From NCBI GenBank assembly GCA_035645555.1, contig DASQMI010000097.1, positions 1 to 64,000 of the forward strand: a stretch of DNA of 64,000 nt, in the 5' to 3' direction. The translations under genes and the position numbers were made by a program. The notes beneath the pieces are model-generated. The model was given only the letters and a program-made list of their open reading frames with translations. It did no database searches and was not told where the DNA came from. The DNA is from Lysobacter_F sp035645555 (lineage in GTDB: Bacteria > Pseudomonadota > Gammaproteobacteria > Xanthomonadales > Xanthomonadaceae). Below, in pieces: positions 39,865-52,586 of the stretch; the stretch's first letter is position 1; each line of letters opens with the position of its first letter.

Positions 39865-41178
39865 ATGATCGAGACGGTCCACGACGACAGCGTCGATCCG
39901 GTGCCGCAGGCGCCGCAGGGCGCATTCCCGCCCGACATCGCCCACCATGCCGCGCTCGACGCGCGCATGGTGCGCGCCGCGCGCGGGATCAAGCTGCTGA
40001 CGCTCGCCAGCTGGCCGGCCGGCTACGAGGACCGCTTCCTCGCCGACTTCGCCCGCGGCCGCGCGCGCATCCCGCGGATCGAGTATCCGAAGCACGACTT
40101 CGGCGACGTGCGCCGCGAGCTCGACGCGATCGCCACTGCCGCCGACCCCGACCATCCGCTCGGCCAGTACATCGCCGAATCGGCGCGCACCTGGGCCACG
40201 GCCGCCGAGCTGTGCGAAGTGCTCGGCACGCCGCAGGTCACCGCACTGTCGGTGGCGCTGTTCGGCAAGCCCGACGATCCGCTGCCCGGCCAAGGGCCGA
40301 CCGCGTGCGAAGCGGCGCGGCATTTCATCAGCATCGCCGACGAGCTCGACCACGCGCTGCTGGCGCCGTCCGAGCAGATCCAGATCTCGGCGACCTCGCT
40401 GCGTTTGCAGCTGCAGCGCGATCTCGACAACTACTTCGACGCGCGCGTGATCGAGGTGCAGCTCGACCCGGAGCTGATCGCCAAGGCCGCCGCCGGCGCC
40501 ACCCGCATCCGCCTGCGCACCAATGCCGCGTTCAGCGAGTACGACCGCCAGCAGCTGCTGCAGCACGAGGCGTTCGTGCATTCGCTGACCGCGCTCAACG
40601 GCCGCGAGCAGCCGGTGCTGGGCAGCCTGTCGCTGTCCTCGCCGCGCAGCACCGCCACCCAGGAGGGGCTGGCGACGTTCGCCGAGCAGATCACCGGCAG
40701 CATCGACATCGGCCGCATGAAGCGGCTGAGCCTGCGCATCGAGGCGGTGGCGATGGCGCTGCGCGGCGCCGACTTCATCGAGGTGTTCCGCTACTTCCTC
40801 GACGCCGGGCAGACCCCGGAGGACAGCTTCGCCTCCGCGCAGCGGGTGTTCCGTGGCGTGCCGCCGACCGGCGGCGCGGCGTTCACCAAGGACACCGTGT
40901 ACCTGCGCGGGCTGGTCGCGGTGCACACGTTCTTCCGCTGGGCGCTGCGCCACCAGAAGCTGCACCTCGGCCGCTGGCTGTTCGCCGGCAAGATGACGCT
41001 CACCGACGCCCAGCGCTTCGAGCCGCTGTTCGACGCCGGCGTGCTCAAGCGGCCGCGCTGGCTGCCGCCGTGGATCGTGCGCGCCAACGGGCTGGCCGGG
41101 ATGCTGGCGTTCTCGTTGTTCGTCAACCGGATCCGGCTGGACACCATCGACAGCGAGGACGTCACGCGGATGCTGTGA
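39865..41178 (+). CDS. DUF1704 (MATCAP/TcmP-related) metallopeptidase-like protein
   Basis: A 437-residue protein of the DUF1704 family, often called flavohemoglobin expression-modulating QEGLA-motif protein. It contains HEAFVHSLTALNG near residue 234 and TQEGLATFAEQ near residue 266. The HExxxH plus downstream Glu arrangement is that of zinc peptidases; eukaryotic members of this family (MATCAP) remove the C-terminal tyrosine of tubulin. The bacterial substrate is unknown. A long helical C-terminus follows. It is 87 bp after rsgA and could be co-transcribed. Zinc binding and peptidase activity are inferred from the family. Confidence 0.82.
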   Translation: MIETVHDDSVDPVPQAPQGAFPPDIAHHAALDARMVRAARGIKLLTLASWPAGYEDRFLADFARGRARIPRIEYPKHDFGDVRRELDAIATAADPDHPLGQYIAESARTWATAAELCEVLGTPQVTALSVALFGKPDDPLPGQGPTACEAARHFISIADELDHALLAPSEQIQISATSLRLQLQRDLDNYFDARVIEVQLDPELIAKAAAGATRIRLRTNAAFSEYDRQQLLQHEAFVHSLTALNGREQPVLGSLSLSSPRSTATQEGLATFAEQITGSIDIGRMKRLSLRIEAVAMALRGADFIEVFRYFLDAGQTPEDSFASAQRVFRGVPPTGGAAFTKDTVYLRGLVAVHTFFRWALRHQKLHLGRWLFAGKMTLTDAQRFEPLFDAGVLKRPRWLPPWIVRANGLAGMLAFSLFVNRIRLDTIDSEDVTRML

Positions 41179-41243
41179 GCGCTCGATTCGGCCGTTCCGG
41201 CCCGCCCGGCTAGAATCACCGTCCCACCGACGGCCGTCCCGCA

Positions 41244-43535
<2,292 letters not shown>

Positions 43536-43942
43536 CCCCGGCACGGTCGCCGCTTCGGAACATTGATCGCGGCTAAAGCCGCTCCTACAAATCCACGACA
43601 CTGTAGGAGCGGCTTCAGCCGCGACCCAGCGCCACGATTCCGACGCTGTAGGAGCGGCTTCACCCGCGACCCAGCGCCACGATTCCGACGCTGTAGGAGC
43701 GGCTTCAGCCGCGGCCCGACGCCGCGATTTCCGACGCTGTAGGAGCGGCTTCAGCCGCGACCCGGCGCCACGATTTGCGACGCTGTAGGAGCGGCTTTAG
43801 CCGCGATCGAATCGCCGCCATCGACCCGGCCCGACCGCGATTTTCCGACGCTGTAGGAGCGGCTTTAGCCGCGATCGAATCGCCGCCGACCCGATCGCGG
43901 CTAAAGCCGCTCCTACAAAAACCGTCCCTTACAGGGGCCGCT
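43536..43942. repeat. REP array C, left flank of the transposase gene (nine copies incl. one degenerate in the transposase end)
   Basis: After the maeB stop the sequence is almost solid REP. Copies start at about 43567 (inverted), 43602, 43647, 43692, 43738, 43784 and 43852 (forward), and 43895 (inverted). A degenerate forward copy at 43930-43952 runs into the 3' end of the transposase gene. The forward copies from 43602 to 43784 are spaced 45-46 bp, matching the period of array A. One copy (43647) carries CACCCGCGA instead of CAGCCGCGA. No protein is encoded here; Arg/Ser-rich frames repeating CRSGFSRDR are REP translations. Confidence 0.95.
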
Positions 43943-44428
43943 TCAGCCGCGACCGCGTTCCCCCCGCGCGCCGTTGCCACCCACCCACACCGAATCCCAG
44001 AACGGGTAATCGCCCACCCGCCGCACCAAGCCCGCGCGCACCGGGTTGGCTACCACGTAACGCGCCGCGGCGCGCACGTCGTCCTCCGCCCGCAATGCAC
44101 GGTCGTGGTACGCGCGCGCCCACACCGGCCGCAGCTGCGGATGCGCCCGCGCCAGCTCGCGCGCGCTGCGGCCCTTCAGCCGGCGCACGCAGGCCGGCAG
44201 CGTGTCGGCCTCGCCCAGCGCCACCAGCCCGTGCCAGTGGTCCGGCATCAGCACCCACGCCAGCAGCTTCGAGTGCGACCAGAGGGCCGGCGCCGTCATC
44301 GCCCGGCAGGCGGCGAACGCGTGTGCGCCTGCCAAGAACAGCGGGCGGCGGTCGGCGGTGGCGAAGGTGACGAGGTAGAGCTGCCCGGGCTGCGACCAGC
44401 GCCCGCGGCGCAACGCTGCATGTCCCAT
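43943..44428 (-). CDS. REP-associated tyrosine transposase (RAYT, Y1 family)
   Basis: A 161-residue Y1-type HUH transposase. It has the two-metal His motif in VLMPDHWHGLVAL (residues ~58-70), the segment RRLKGRSARELARAHP and the catalytic Tyr near residue 107 in VWARAYHDRALR, followed by AARYVVANPVRAGLVRRVGDYPFWDSVW. This arrangement identifies TnpA-REP proteins, which nick and move REP elements. ATG 44428 is chosen because the upstream reading frame is REP sequence. It is flanked by dense REP arrays on both sides, and its stop (TGA at 43943-43945) lies inside a degenerate REP. It is probably the enzyme for the REP family found across the window. Confidence 0.93.
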   Translation of the reverse strand: MGHAALRRGRWSQPGQLYLVTFATADRRPLFLAGAHAFAACRAMTAPALWSHSKLLAWVLMPDHWHGLVALGEADTLPACVRRLKGRSARELARAHPQLRPVWARAYHDRALRAEDDVRAAARYVVANPVRAGLVRRVGDYPFWDSVWVGGNGARGERGRG

Positions 44429-45016
44429 TCCGGCACGATGGCGCAGGCGGCATCCGGGCGCCCACCGGACGGCGCCCCTGCGGCAGCTCGGACAACGCCG
44501 CGTCGTTCCCTGATCGCCGATCTGGCCCGCTGTAGGAGCGGCTTCAGCCGCGACCGCCGCCGTCGCCATCCATCAGCCTGTAGGAGCGGCTTCAGCCGCG
44601 ACCGAACGTCGCCCCAACCCATTCCCTGTAGGAGCGGCTTTAGCCGCGACCGGGCGAACCGCGCCGGTGTCCGATCGCGGCTAAAGCCGCTCCTACAACC
44701 CTCCAGCCGCGACCCGAGCCAGGAGGGCATCCATCGCGGCTAAAGCCGCTCCTACAGGTCCGTGGGCATTTATCGCGGCTAAAGCCGCTCCTACAGGGTC
44801 TGTGGCATCTATCGCGGCTAAAGCCGCTCCTACAGGTCCGGGGCGTCTGATCGCGGCTGAAGCCGCTCCTACGGGCGTGCCACACCGCGGCGTATCCATT
44901 GCCGCTTCCGCTGGTTACGAATGCAGCGCCCGGGGCCGCGCGCGCCCCGCTGCTAGAATCCGGGGTCCTATCCGCGACGAATCGACGACGCGCCATGTGG
45001 CGCGGGAGCCCCCTGC
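44429..45016. repeat. REP array D and aceE upstream region
   Basis: Eight REP copies lie here. Forward copies are at about 44531, 44579 and 44627; inverted copies are at 44675, 44734, 44773, 44812 and 44851, the last with a T-to-C change and an ACGGG end. The arrangement is direct on each side and facing in the middle. Positions 44880-45016 contain the aceE promoter region (TAGAATC near 44954, GGGAG ribosome site at 45003) and no other gene. Confidence 0.9.
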
Positions 45017-47704
<2,688 letters not shown>

Positions 47705-47707
47705 GTG

Positions 47708-47738
47708 AAGGGCGGCCAACTGGCCGCCCTTTCTTCTT
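47708..47738 (+). terminator. Rho-independent terminator of aceE
   Basis: A perfect 10-bp stem AAGGGCGGCC / GGCCGCCCTT with the loop AACT is followed by TTCTTCTT. It starts three bases after the aceE TAA and ends about 10 bp before the next gene. Confidence 0.95.
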
Positions 47739-47747
47739 GGAGGGAAG

Positions 47748-50700
47748 TTGACACAGCTCATCAACGAAAACCAGCTGGATGAGTGGGTGCGTGCAAACGC
47801 ACGTCTCGCTCAGGGAACCATCGTTGAACTCGTTTGGAGGCTCGTAGCAGCTTCAGTGCCTCAGCCCACGGAACGGCGATTCCCACTAGGCGACAGCATT
47901 GGACAGCACGGCCCGGATGGCAGGTTGCAGACAGACGTCGCATTCGAGCCCTTCGTACCCGAGGGCCTGTCGTTCTGGGAAATTGGAACAGGACTCGACT
48001 CTGGAGCCAAGGCGACCTCGGACTACAGGACGCTGACGGAGGCGACTCCGGAAGAAGTGCGGCGCAGTGCAACTTTCATTTTTGTCACGCCGTTATCGGG
48101 CAGGCGTGACTGGGAACATTCTTGGAAGGAAGAAGCTCAAGCTACGTGGTTGAAGGACCGTCGACAGCGCCAAGAATGGCTAGATGTCCGCGTTATCGAC
48201 GGGACGAAGCTGATCGATTGGTTGGCGCAAATACCTTCCGTGACGCTGTGGCTGGCGCAACATGTGCTTCGATTGCCAACGGGGGGAGTCGAGACATTGG
48301 AAAGTCGCTGGGAACTCATCCGCTCCTACGGAGAACCCCCTCCGCTAATTCCGCGTGTCTTCACGTCAAATAGGACTGAGGTGGCGGAGAAGCTGGACCA
48401 GGTCTTTTCCGATACAACAGTCCAGCTACGTATCGAGACACGACACCCAGAGCAGGTGCCGGACTTTGTAGCCGCTTACGTAGCTCAGCTGCCGGACGAG
48501 CGCCGCGTCGAAGTTCTCGGGCGGTGTTTGCTTGTTTCGGACGCAGCAACCTGGTCGGCGTTGGTCGCGAGTACCCGAAGAAACATACTAATCGCCGACC
48601 CGCCGTTGGACCTCACCGGGCCCCAAGGGCCGCGTCTGATTCAGGCCGCGAGGAAAGCGGGACATGCAGTCATCTTTCCCGCGCTTCCTGGCGGCATTCC
48701 GGACCCGAGTGCCGCCGCCTTAGCGAGTGCGCGGCCTGAACAGCTTGAAGAGGCGCTCGTTGAATCAGGTTATGGGGAAGAGCGGGCCCGGACTCTAGTC
48801 CAGAAGAGTGGGGCCAACCTTGGATCACTACTACGCTGCGTGCAAAATCTTTCGTTACTCCCTGCTTGGGCTGAACGTTCGACTGCTGGCGATCTTGCCA
48901 TCGCGGCCGTGCTGGGCGAATGGTCCGAGGAGACGAGTGGTGACATCCAAGTGGTCGAGACGATCACGGGAAAAGCTTACGGGGAGTGGATCCGGTCGAT
49001 TCAAGATGAGCTAGTCCGACCGGGCGCTCCCCTTTCCTATTGGTCAAAGCAGTGGAAGTTCGTACTGCGTTATGAAGGCTGGTACGCCCTTGCACCGCGG
49101 CTCTTTGAGGCTGATCTGCAAGCGATTGCGAGCGCCGCGTCGCGAGCACTTTCGTGGCTGGACCCGCAATTTGATATGGAGCGCGAGAAGCGATTCATGG
49201 CCTCTCTCGAGGGGAAAAAGAGAGACTTCTCGCCGAACCTTCGCCGCGGCTTAGCGGACGCCCTTGCGCTCATGGCGTCACATGCCGAGGCCGCGTCTCT
49301 AGTGCCAAACGACCGGGTCCAATTCTTAGTGGATGGAGCCGTGAGGGAGCTTCTGCAATCGGATGATTGGCGTCGATGGGCTAGTCTCAACCAGTATCTG
49401 CCTCTGCTCGCGGAAGCCTCGCCTGTCACTTTCTTAAGGTGCTTCGATCGAGCTCTAGAAGCTGAGACATCTCCGTTCCCTATGCTCTTCGCTGAAGAGG
49501 GCGATGGTTTTTACGGGGGATCTCTGATATCGGGTGTTCTATGGGCGCTTGAGACGCTCGCCTGGGATGCTCGCTATCTCAGCAAAGCATTGCTCGCGCT
49601 TGGCGGCCTCGCATCGCGTGATCCCGGGGGGCAGTTCGCCAATAGACCCGCAAACTCGATAGTGACCATCCTGCTGCCATGGCTTCCGCAAACGACTGCT
49701 TCGGTAGAACAGCGTGTTGGCGGCTTGAAGTCGCTCGTACGCGAATACCCGTCCGTAGGATGGAAGGCGCTGATCAAGCTTCTGCCAAACGAAACGCATT
49801 CGAGTACCGGTTCTCGGCGCCCCTCGTGGCGCGATTTTATCCCGCAAGAATGGCAGCGGGGTGTTAGCGAAGACGAGTATTGGGCGCAGATCCGTGCTTA
49901 TGCCGACTTCGCTGTTGAGTTGGCAGCCGACAGTGCTGAGCGCGCTATGGAGTTGGTTGCCAATGTCGACTCATTGCCTAGCCCAGCGTTCGAAAATTTT
50001 TGCCGCCAGCTCATATCGCTTTCGTCGCAACTTGATAGTGACACGAAGGCTGGGGTGTGGGCCGCGCTCGAAGCAGTCGTAGCTAAACACCAAAAGTTCG
50101 CAGGCGCTCACTGGGCGATGCCAAAACACCGACTCGCTCAGATTGTCGAGGTTGTTCCCCATTTCGCACCGCCACCTCGCGAGGAGAGCTACCTACGGCT
50201 CTTTCAAAGCGACATGTGGTCGTTGCTGGATGACCAGGGCAACTATGTGGAACAGGTTGAGCGTTTGTTGCAAAAGCGAGCCAAGGCAGTCGCGTCGATT
50301 GTCGAAGCAGAGGGCTTAGATCAAGTAATCGCGCTCGCGCGCAAGGCTCGTCAGGTGACTGACGTGGGCGAAGCTCTAGTGCGGGCAGGCGTAGAACTGA
50401 GTGGCGAGGCGCTTCGCGCGTATCTAGCTTCAGAAGACGAAATAGCGTCCGGCGTGGCGGCGGGCTATTCGTGGGCCAAGGTTAGGCTCGCGGGGTGGCA
50501 GTGGGTTGACCTTGCTGTGTCGGCGCAGTGGTCGCCCGATGAGCGGGCGCGTCTTCTATCCCTGTTGCCATTCAGCGAGGAAGCATGGGAACTCGTTACC
50601 CGATTGCTTGGGGACCAGGAAGAGCTCTACTGGCGTGCAGCTAAGGCTCATTTCTTTGTCGTAGGTTTAACCCCGGAGTTGGGTATTGAAAAATTGCTCG

Positions 50701-51539
50701 CGTATGGACGCCCTTGGGCGGCAGTCCGGGGAATCTACACGTGCCTTTTTGAGTCACGAACTGTCGATTCGCGTTTGGCCATTCGCGCCCTGCTCGACGC
50801 TGTGAAATCAAGCGATGTAGATGAGTCGCTTGCTCAATATGAAATTGCAAAGGTGATTGCTTTTTTGCAGGAGGCTGCAGATGTGGAGCCAGAAGATATG
50901 ACGAGAGTTGAGTGGGCCTATTTGCCAATTCTCTGCCGCGAATCAGGTAAAAGGCCAATCTTTCTTGAGCGTCGAATCGCGACGGTTCCCTCCTTCTTCT
51001 GCGAGCTGATAGGAGCTATCTACAAGTCTACAAGGGATGAAGCGACTCCCCCCACCGCGGAACGCGAATCTATTGCGACGAATGCTTATCGCTTGCTAGA
51101 TACGTGGAAGATGGTGCCGGGATCACAGGTTGTGCCATTTGACGCGGAGGCGTTTGTCGCGTGGGTTGCGTCAGTGCGGCAGCAATGCGAAGAGAGCGGG
51201 CATCTGGATGTCGCCATGCAATCGATTGGACGAGTACTCGTCCATAGTCCGGCGGATGAAAGCGGGCTTTGGATTCATAAGGCGATCGCCGCTACTCTCA
51301 ACGAGAGGCAGAATGAGCAGATGCGGCGTGGCTTCGAATTAGGCACCTACAACTCGCGAGGGGTCTTTTGGGTGGACCCAACGGGCAATCAGGAGCGCGT
51401 GCTAGCCGAAAAGTATTCACGTAAGGCCGAGGATTTGGAGGCCGCCGGCTACGGTCGCTTCGCCGAGTCGCTGAGAAACCTTGCAGACGGATATTTAGCT
51501 GAGGCGCAGCGCCGCCGCGACGAGGCTCAAAGAGAATGA
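47748..51539 (+). CDS. Large low-GC protein with nuclease-like N-terminus and helical C-terminus; candidate anti-phage protein
   Basis: A 1263-residue protein not matched to a named family. Residues ~48-175 resemble a PD-(D/E)xK endonuclease: GPDGRLQTDVAF, WEIG (Glu78), Lys88 and the VRVIDGTKLIDWLAQIPSVTLWLA tail used by Mrr/DUF4297-type domains. Residues ~205-345 look like a P-loop NTPase core that lost its Walker A: a NILIADPPLDL strand remains but no GxxxxGK(S/T) is visible. The rest is a long, largely helical region, rich in Ala, Glu and Trp, without clear repeats. TTG 47748 follows a perfect GGAGG at the right distance. Base composition and codon use (many TTG, TCG, GAT, AAA) differ sharply from the ~70% GC neighbours. 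Large single-gene nuclease-plus-helical proteins are often phage defence factors. That role is inference. Confidence 0.7.
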   Translation: MTQLINENQLDEWVRANARLAQGTIVELVWRLVAASVPQPTERRFPLGDSIGQHGPDGRLQTDVAFEPFVPEGLSFWEIGTGLDSGAKATSDYRTLTEATPEEVRRSATFIFVTPLSGRRDWEHSWKEEAQATWLKDRRQRQEWLDVRVIDGTKLIDWLAQIPSVTLWLAQHVLRLPTGGVETLESRWELIRSYGEPPPLIPRVFTSNRTEVAEKLDQVFSDTTVQLRIETRHPEQVPDFVAAYVAQLPDERRVEVLGRCLLVSDAATWSALVASTRRNILIADPPLDLTGPQGPRLIQAARKAGHAVIFPALPGGIPDPSAAALASARPEQLEEALVESGYGEERARTLVQKSGANLGSLLRCVQNLSLLPAWAERSTAGDLAIAAVLGEWSEETSGDIQVVETITGKAYGEWIRSIQDELVRPGAPLSYWSKQWKFVLRYEGWYALAPRLFEADLQAIASAASRALSWLDPQFDMEREKRFMASLEGKKRDFSPNLRRGLADALALMASHAEAASLVPNDRVQFLVDGAVRELLQSDDWRRWASLNQYLPLLAEASPVTFLRCFDRALEAETSPFPMLFAEEGDGFYGGSLISGVLWALETLAWDARYLSKALLALGGLASRDPGGQFANRPANSIVTILLPWLPQTTASVEQRVGGLKSLVREYPSVGWKALIKLLPNETHSSTGSRRPSWRDFIPQEWQRGVSEDEYWAQIRAYADFAVELAADSAERAMELVANVDSLPSPAFENFCRQLISLSSQLDSDTKAGVWAALEAVVAKHQKFAGAHWAMPKHRLAQIVEVVPHFAPPPREESYLRLFQSDMWSLLDDQGNYVEQVERLLQKRAKAVASIVEAEGLDQVIALARKARQVTDVGEALVRAGVELSGEALRAYLASEDEIASGVAAGYSWAKVRLAGWQWVDLAVSAQWSPDERARLLSLLPFSEEAWELVTRLLGDQEELYWRAAKAHFFVVGLTPELGIEKLLAYGRPWAAVRGIYTCLFESRTVDSRLAIRALLDAVKSSDVDESLAQYEIAKVIAFLQEAADVEPEDMTRVEWAYLPILCRESGKRPIFLERRIATVPSFFCELIGAIYKSTRDEATPPTAERESIATNAYRLLDTWKMVPGSQVVPFDAEAFVAWVASVRQQCEESGHLDVAMQSIGRVLVHSPADESGLWIHKAIAATLNERQNEQMRRGFELGTYNSRGVFWVDPTGNQERVLAEKYSRKAEDLEAAGYGRFAESLRNLADGYLAEAQRRRDEAQRE

Positions 51540-51663
51540 GGGCGGATTACGTGACTCAAAGGAGTCGCTCGGAACTTCGCGCTCGGATTGATTTTCATTT
51601 GGGCTGCGTTCCCTGCGACACTGCACGCCCGTCGGCGCCTTCGCTGGCGCCAGCCCGGATTCC
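51540..51663. other. Intergenic region after the low-GC gene
   Basis: It starts A/T-rich (GATTTTCATTTGGG) and turns GC-rich at about 51610, where a GGCGCC-TTCGCT-GGCGCC inverted repeat lies shortly before the RIO kinase GTG. The change of base composition here marks the right edge of the foreign-looking block. No gene is seen. Confidence 0.5.
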
Positions 51664-52518
51664 GTGAAGACCCCCGAAAGCCTGCAGCCGCTGATCGACG
51701 ACGGCGTGATCGACGCGGTGGTGCGCCCGCTCAAGAGCGGCAAGGAAGCGGCCGTGTACGTGGTGCGCGCGGGCGATGAGGTGCGCTGTGCGAAGGTCTA
51801 CAAGGACATGGCGCAGCGCAGCTTCAAGCAGCGCGTGCAGTACCAGGAAGGGCGCAAGGTGCGCGGCAGCCGCGAGACGCGCGCGATCGGCAAGGCCACG
51901 CGCTACGGCCGCAAGCAGCAGGAAGCCGAGTGGAAGAACACCGAGGTGGACGCGCTGTACCAGCTGCGCGCTGCCGGCGTGCGCGTGCCGGAGCCGTACG
52001 GCTACTTCCACGGCGTGCTGGTGATGGAGCTGGTCACCGATGCGGACGGCCACTCCGCGCCGCGCCTGGGCGAAGTCGAGCTCACCGAGGCGCAGGCGCG
52101 CACGTTCCATCGCGTGCTGGTGCGCGACGTGGTGCGGATGCTGTGCTGCGGCCTCATCCACGGCGACCTGTCGGAATACAACGTGCTCGTGGGCCCTGAC
52201 GGCCCAGTGGTGATCGACTTTCCGCAGGTGGTGAGCGCCGCCGGCAACAACGCCGCGCGCACGATGCTGCTGCGCGACGTCAATAACCTCACCGCCAGCC
52301 TCGGCCGCTGGGCGCCGGACCTGCTCGACACGTGGTTCGGCGAGGAGATGTGGGCGCTGTTCGAGGCCGGCGCGCTGCAGCCGGACACCGAGCTCACCGG
52401 TGAGTTCACGCCCGACGAGCGCGACGTCGATCTCGACAGCGTGCGTGACGCGATCAACGACGCACGCGAGCTCGCGCTGATCCGCCAGCAGGGGCGCGAG
52501 GCGCAGGACGAGGATTGA
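51664..52518 (+). CDS. RIO-type atypical serine/threonine kinase
   Basis: A 284-residue cytosolic protein kinase-like protein. ATP-site features are LKSGKEAAVYVV (P-loop-like), the Lys in RCAKVYKD, catalytic loop LIHGDLSEYNVLV (Asp ~167) and metal-binding VIDFPQV. Around these, RSFKQRVQYQEGRKVR and the long C-terminal acidic tail match the bacterial RIO family (for example the Pseudomonas PA4780 type). The substrate is unknown. It begins at GTG 51664, and its GC is host-like, unlike the gene before it. It ends 11 bp before the diverged aceE tail, so it lies inside the duplicated bracket. Confidence 0.9.
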   Translation: MKTPESLQPLIDDGVIDAVVRPLKSGKEAAVYVVRAGDEVRCAKVYKDMAQRSFKQRVQYQEGRKVRGSRETRAIGKATRYGRKQQEAEWKNTEVDALYQLRAAGVRVPEPYGYFHGVLVMELVTDADGHSAPRLGEVELTEAQARTFHRVLVRDVVRMLCCGLIHGDLSEYNVLVGPDGPVVIDFPQVVSAAGNNAARTMLLRDVNNLTASLGRWAPDLLDTWFGEEMWALFEAGALQPDTELTGEFTPDERDVDLDSVRDAINDARELALIRQQGREAQDED

Positions 52519-52529
52519 GGGCCAACGGC

Positions 52530-52586
52530 GTCGCGCGGGCGATCAAGCAGTGCGTGATCAACGCGAAGAAGCCGATCAGCCTTTGA
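52530..52586 (+). pseudogene. Diverged remnant of the aceE 3' end
   Basis: This short stretch reads VARAIKQCVINAKKPISL* in frame and aligns without gaps to the last codons of aceE (VARAIKQYKLDANKPNPLTV). Over 54 aligned bases I count 16 mismatches, and GGGCGATCAAGCAGT is identical (47649-47663 and 52537-52551). It has no start. It suggests an old or displaced aceE end. The adjacent serine hydrolase gene converges on it, stop to stop. Confidence 0.75.

Noticed and set aside
43775..44743. Open frame encoding repeated CRSGFSRDR-like peptide
   Set aside because: It is a translation of REP copies and their linkers; the transposase is encoded on the other strand and in another frame.
47748..47753. 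TTGACA as a -35 promoter element
   Set aside because: It is the start codon and next bases of the large gene; no -10 follows at 16-18 bp.
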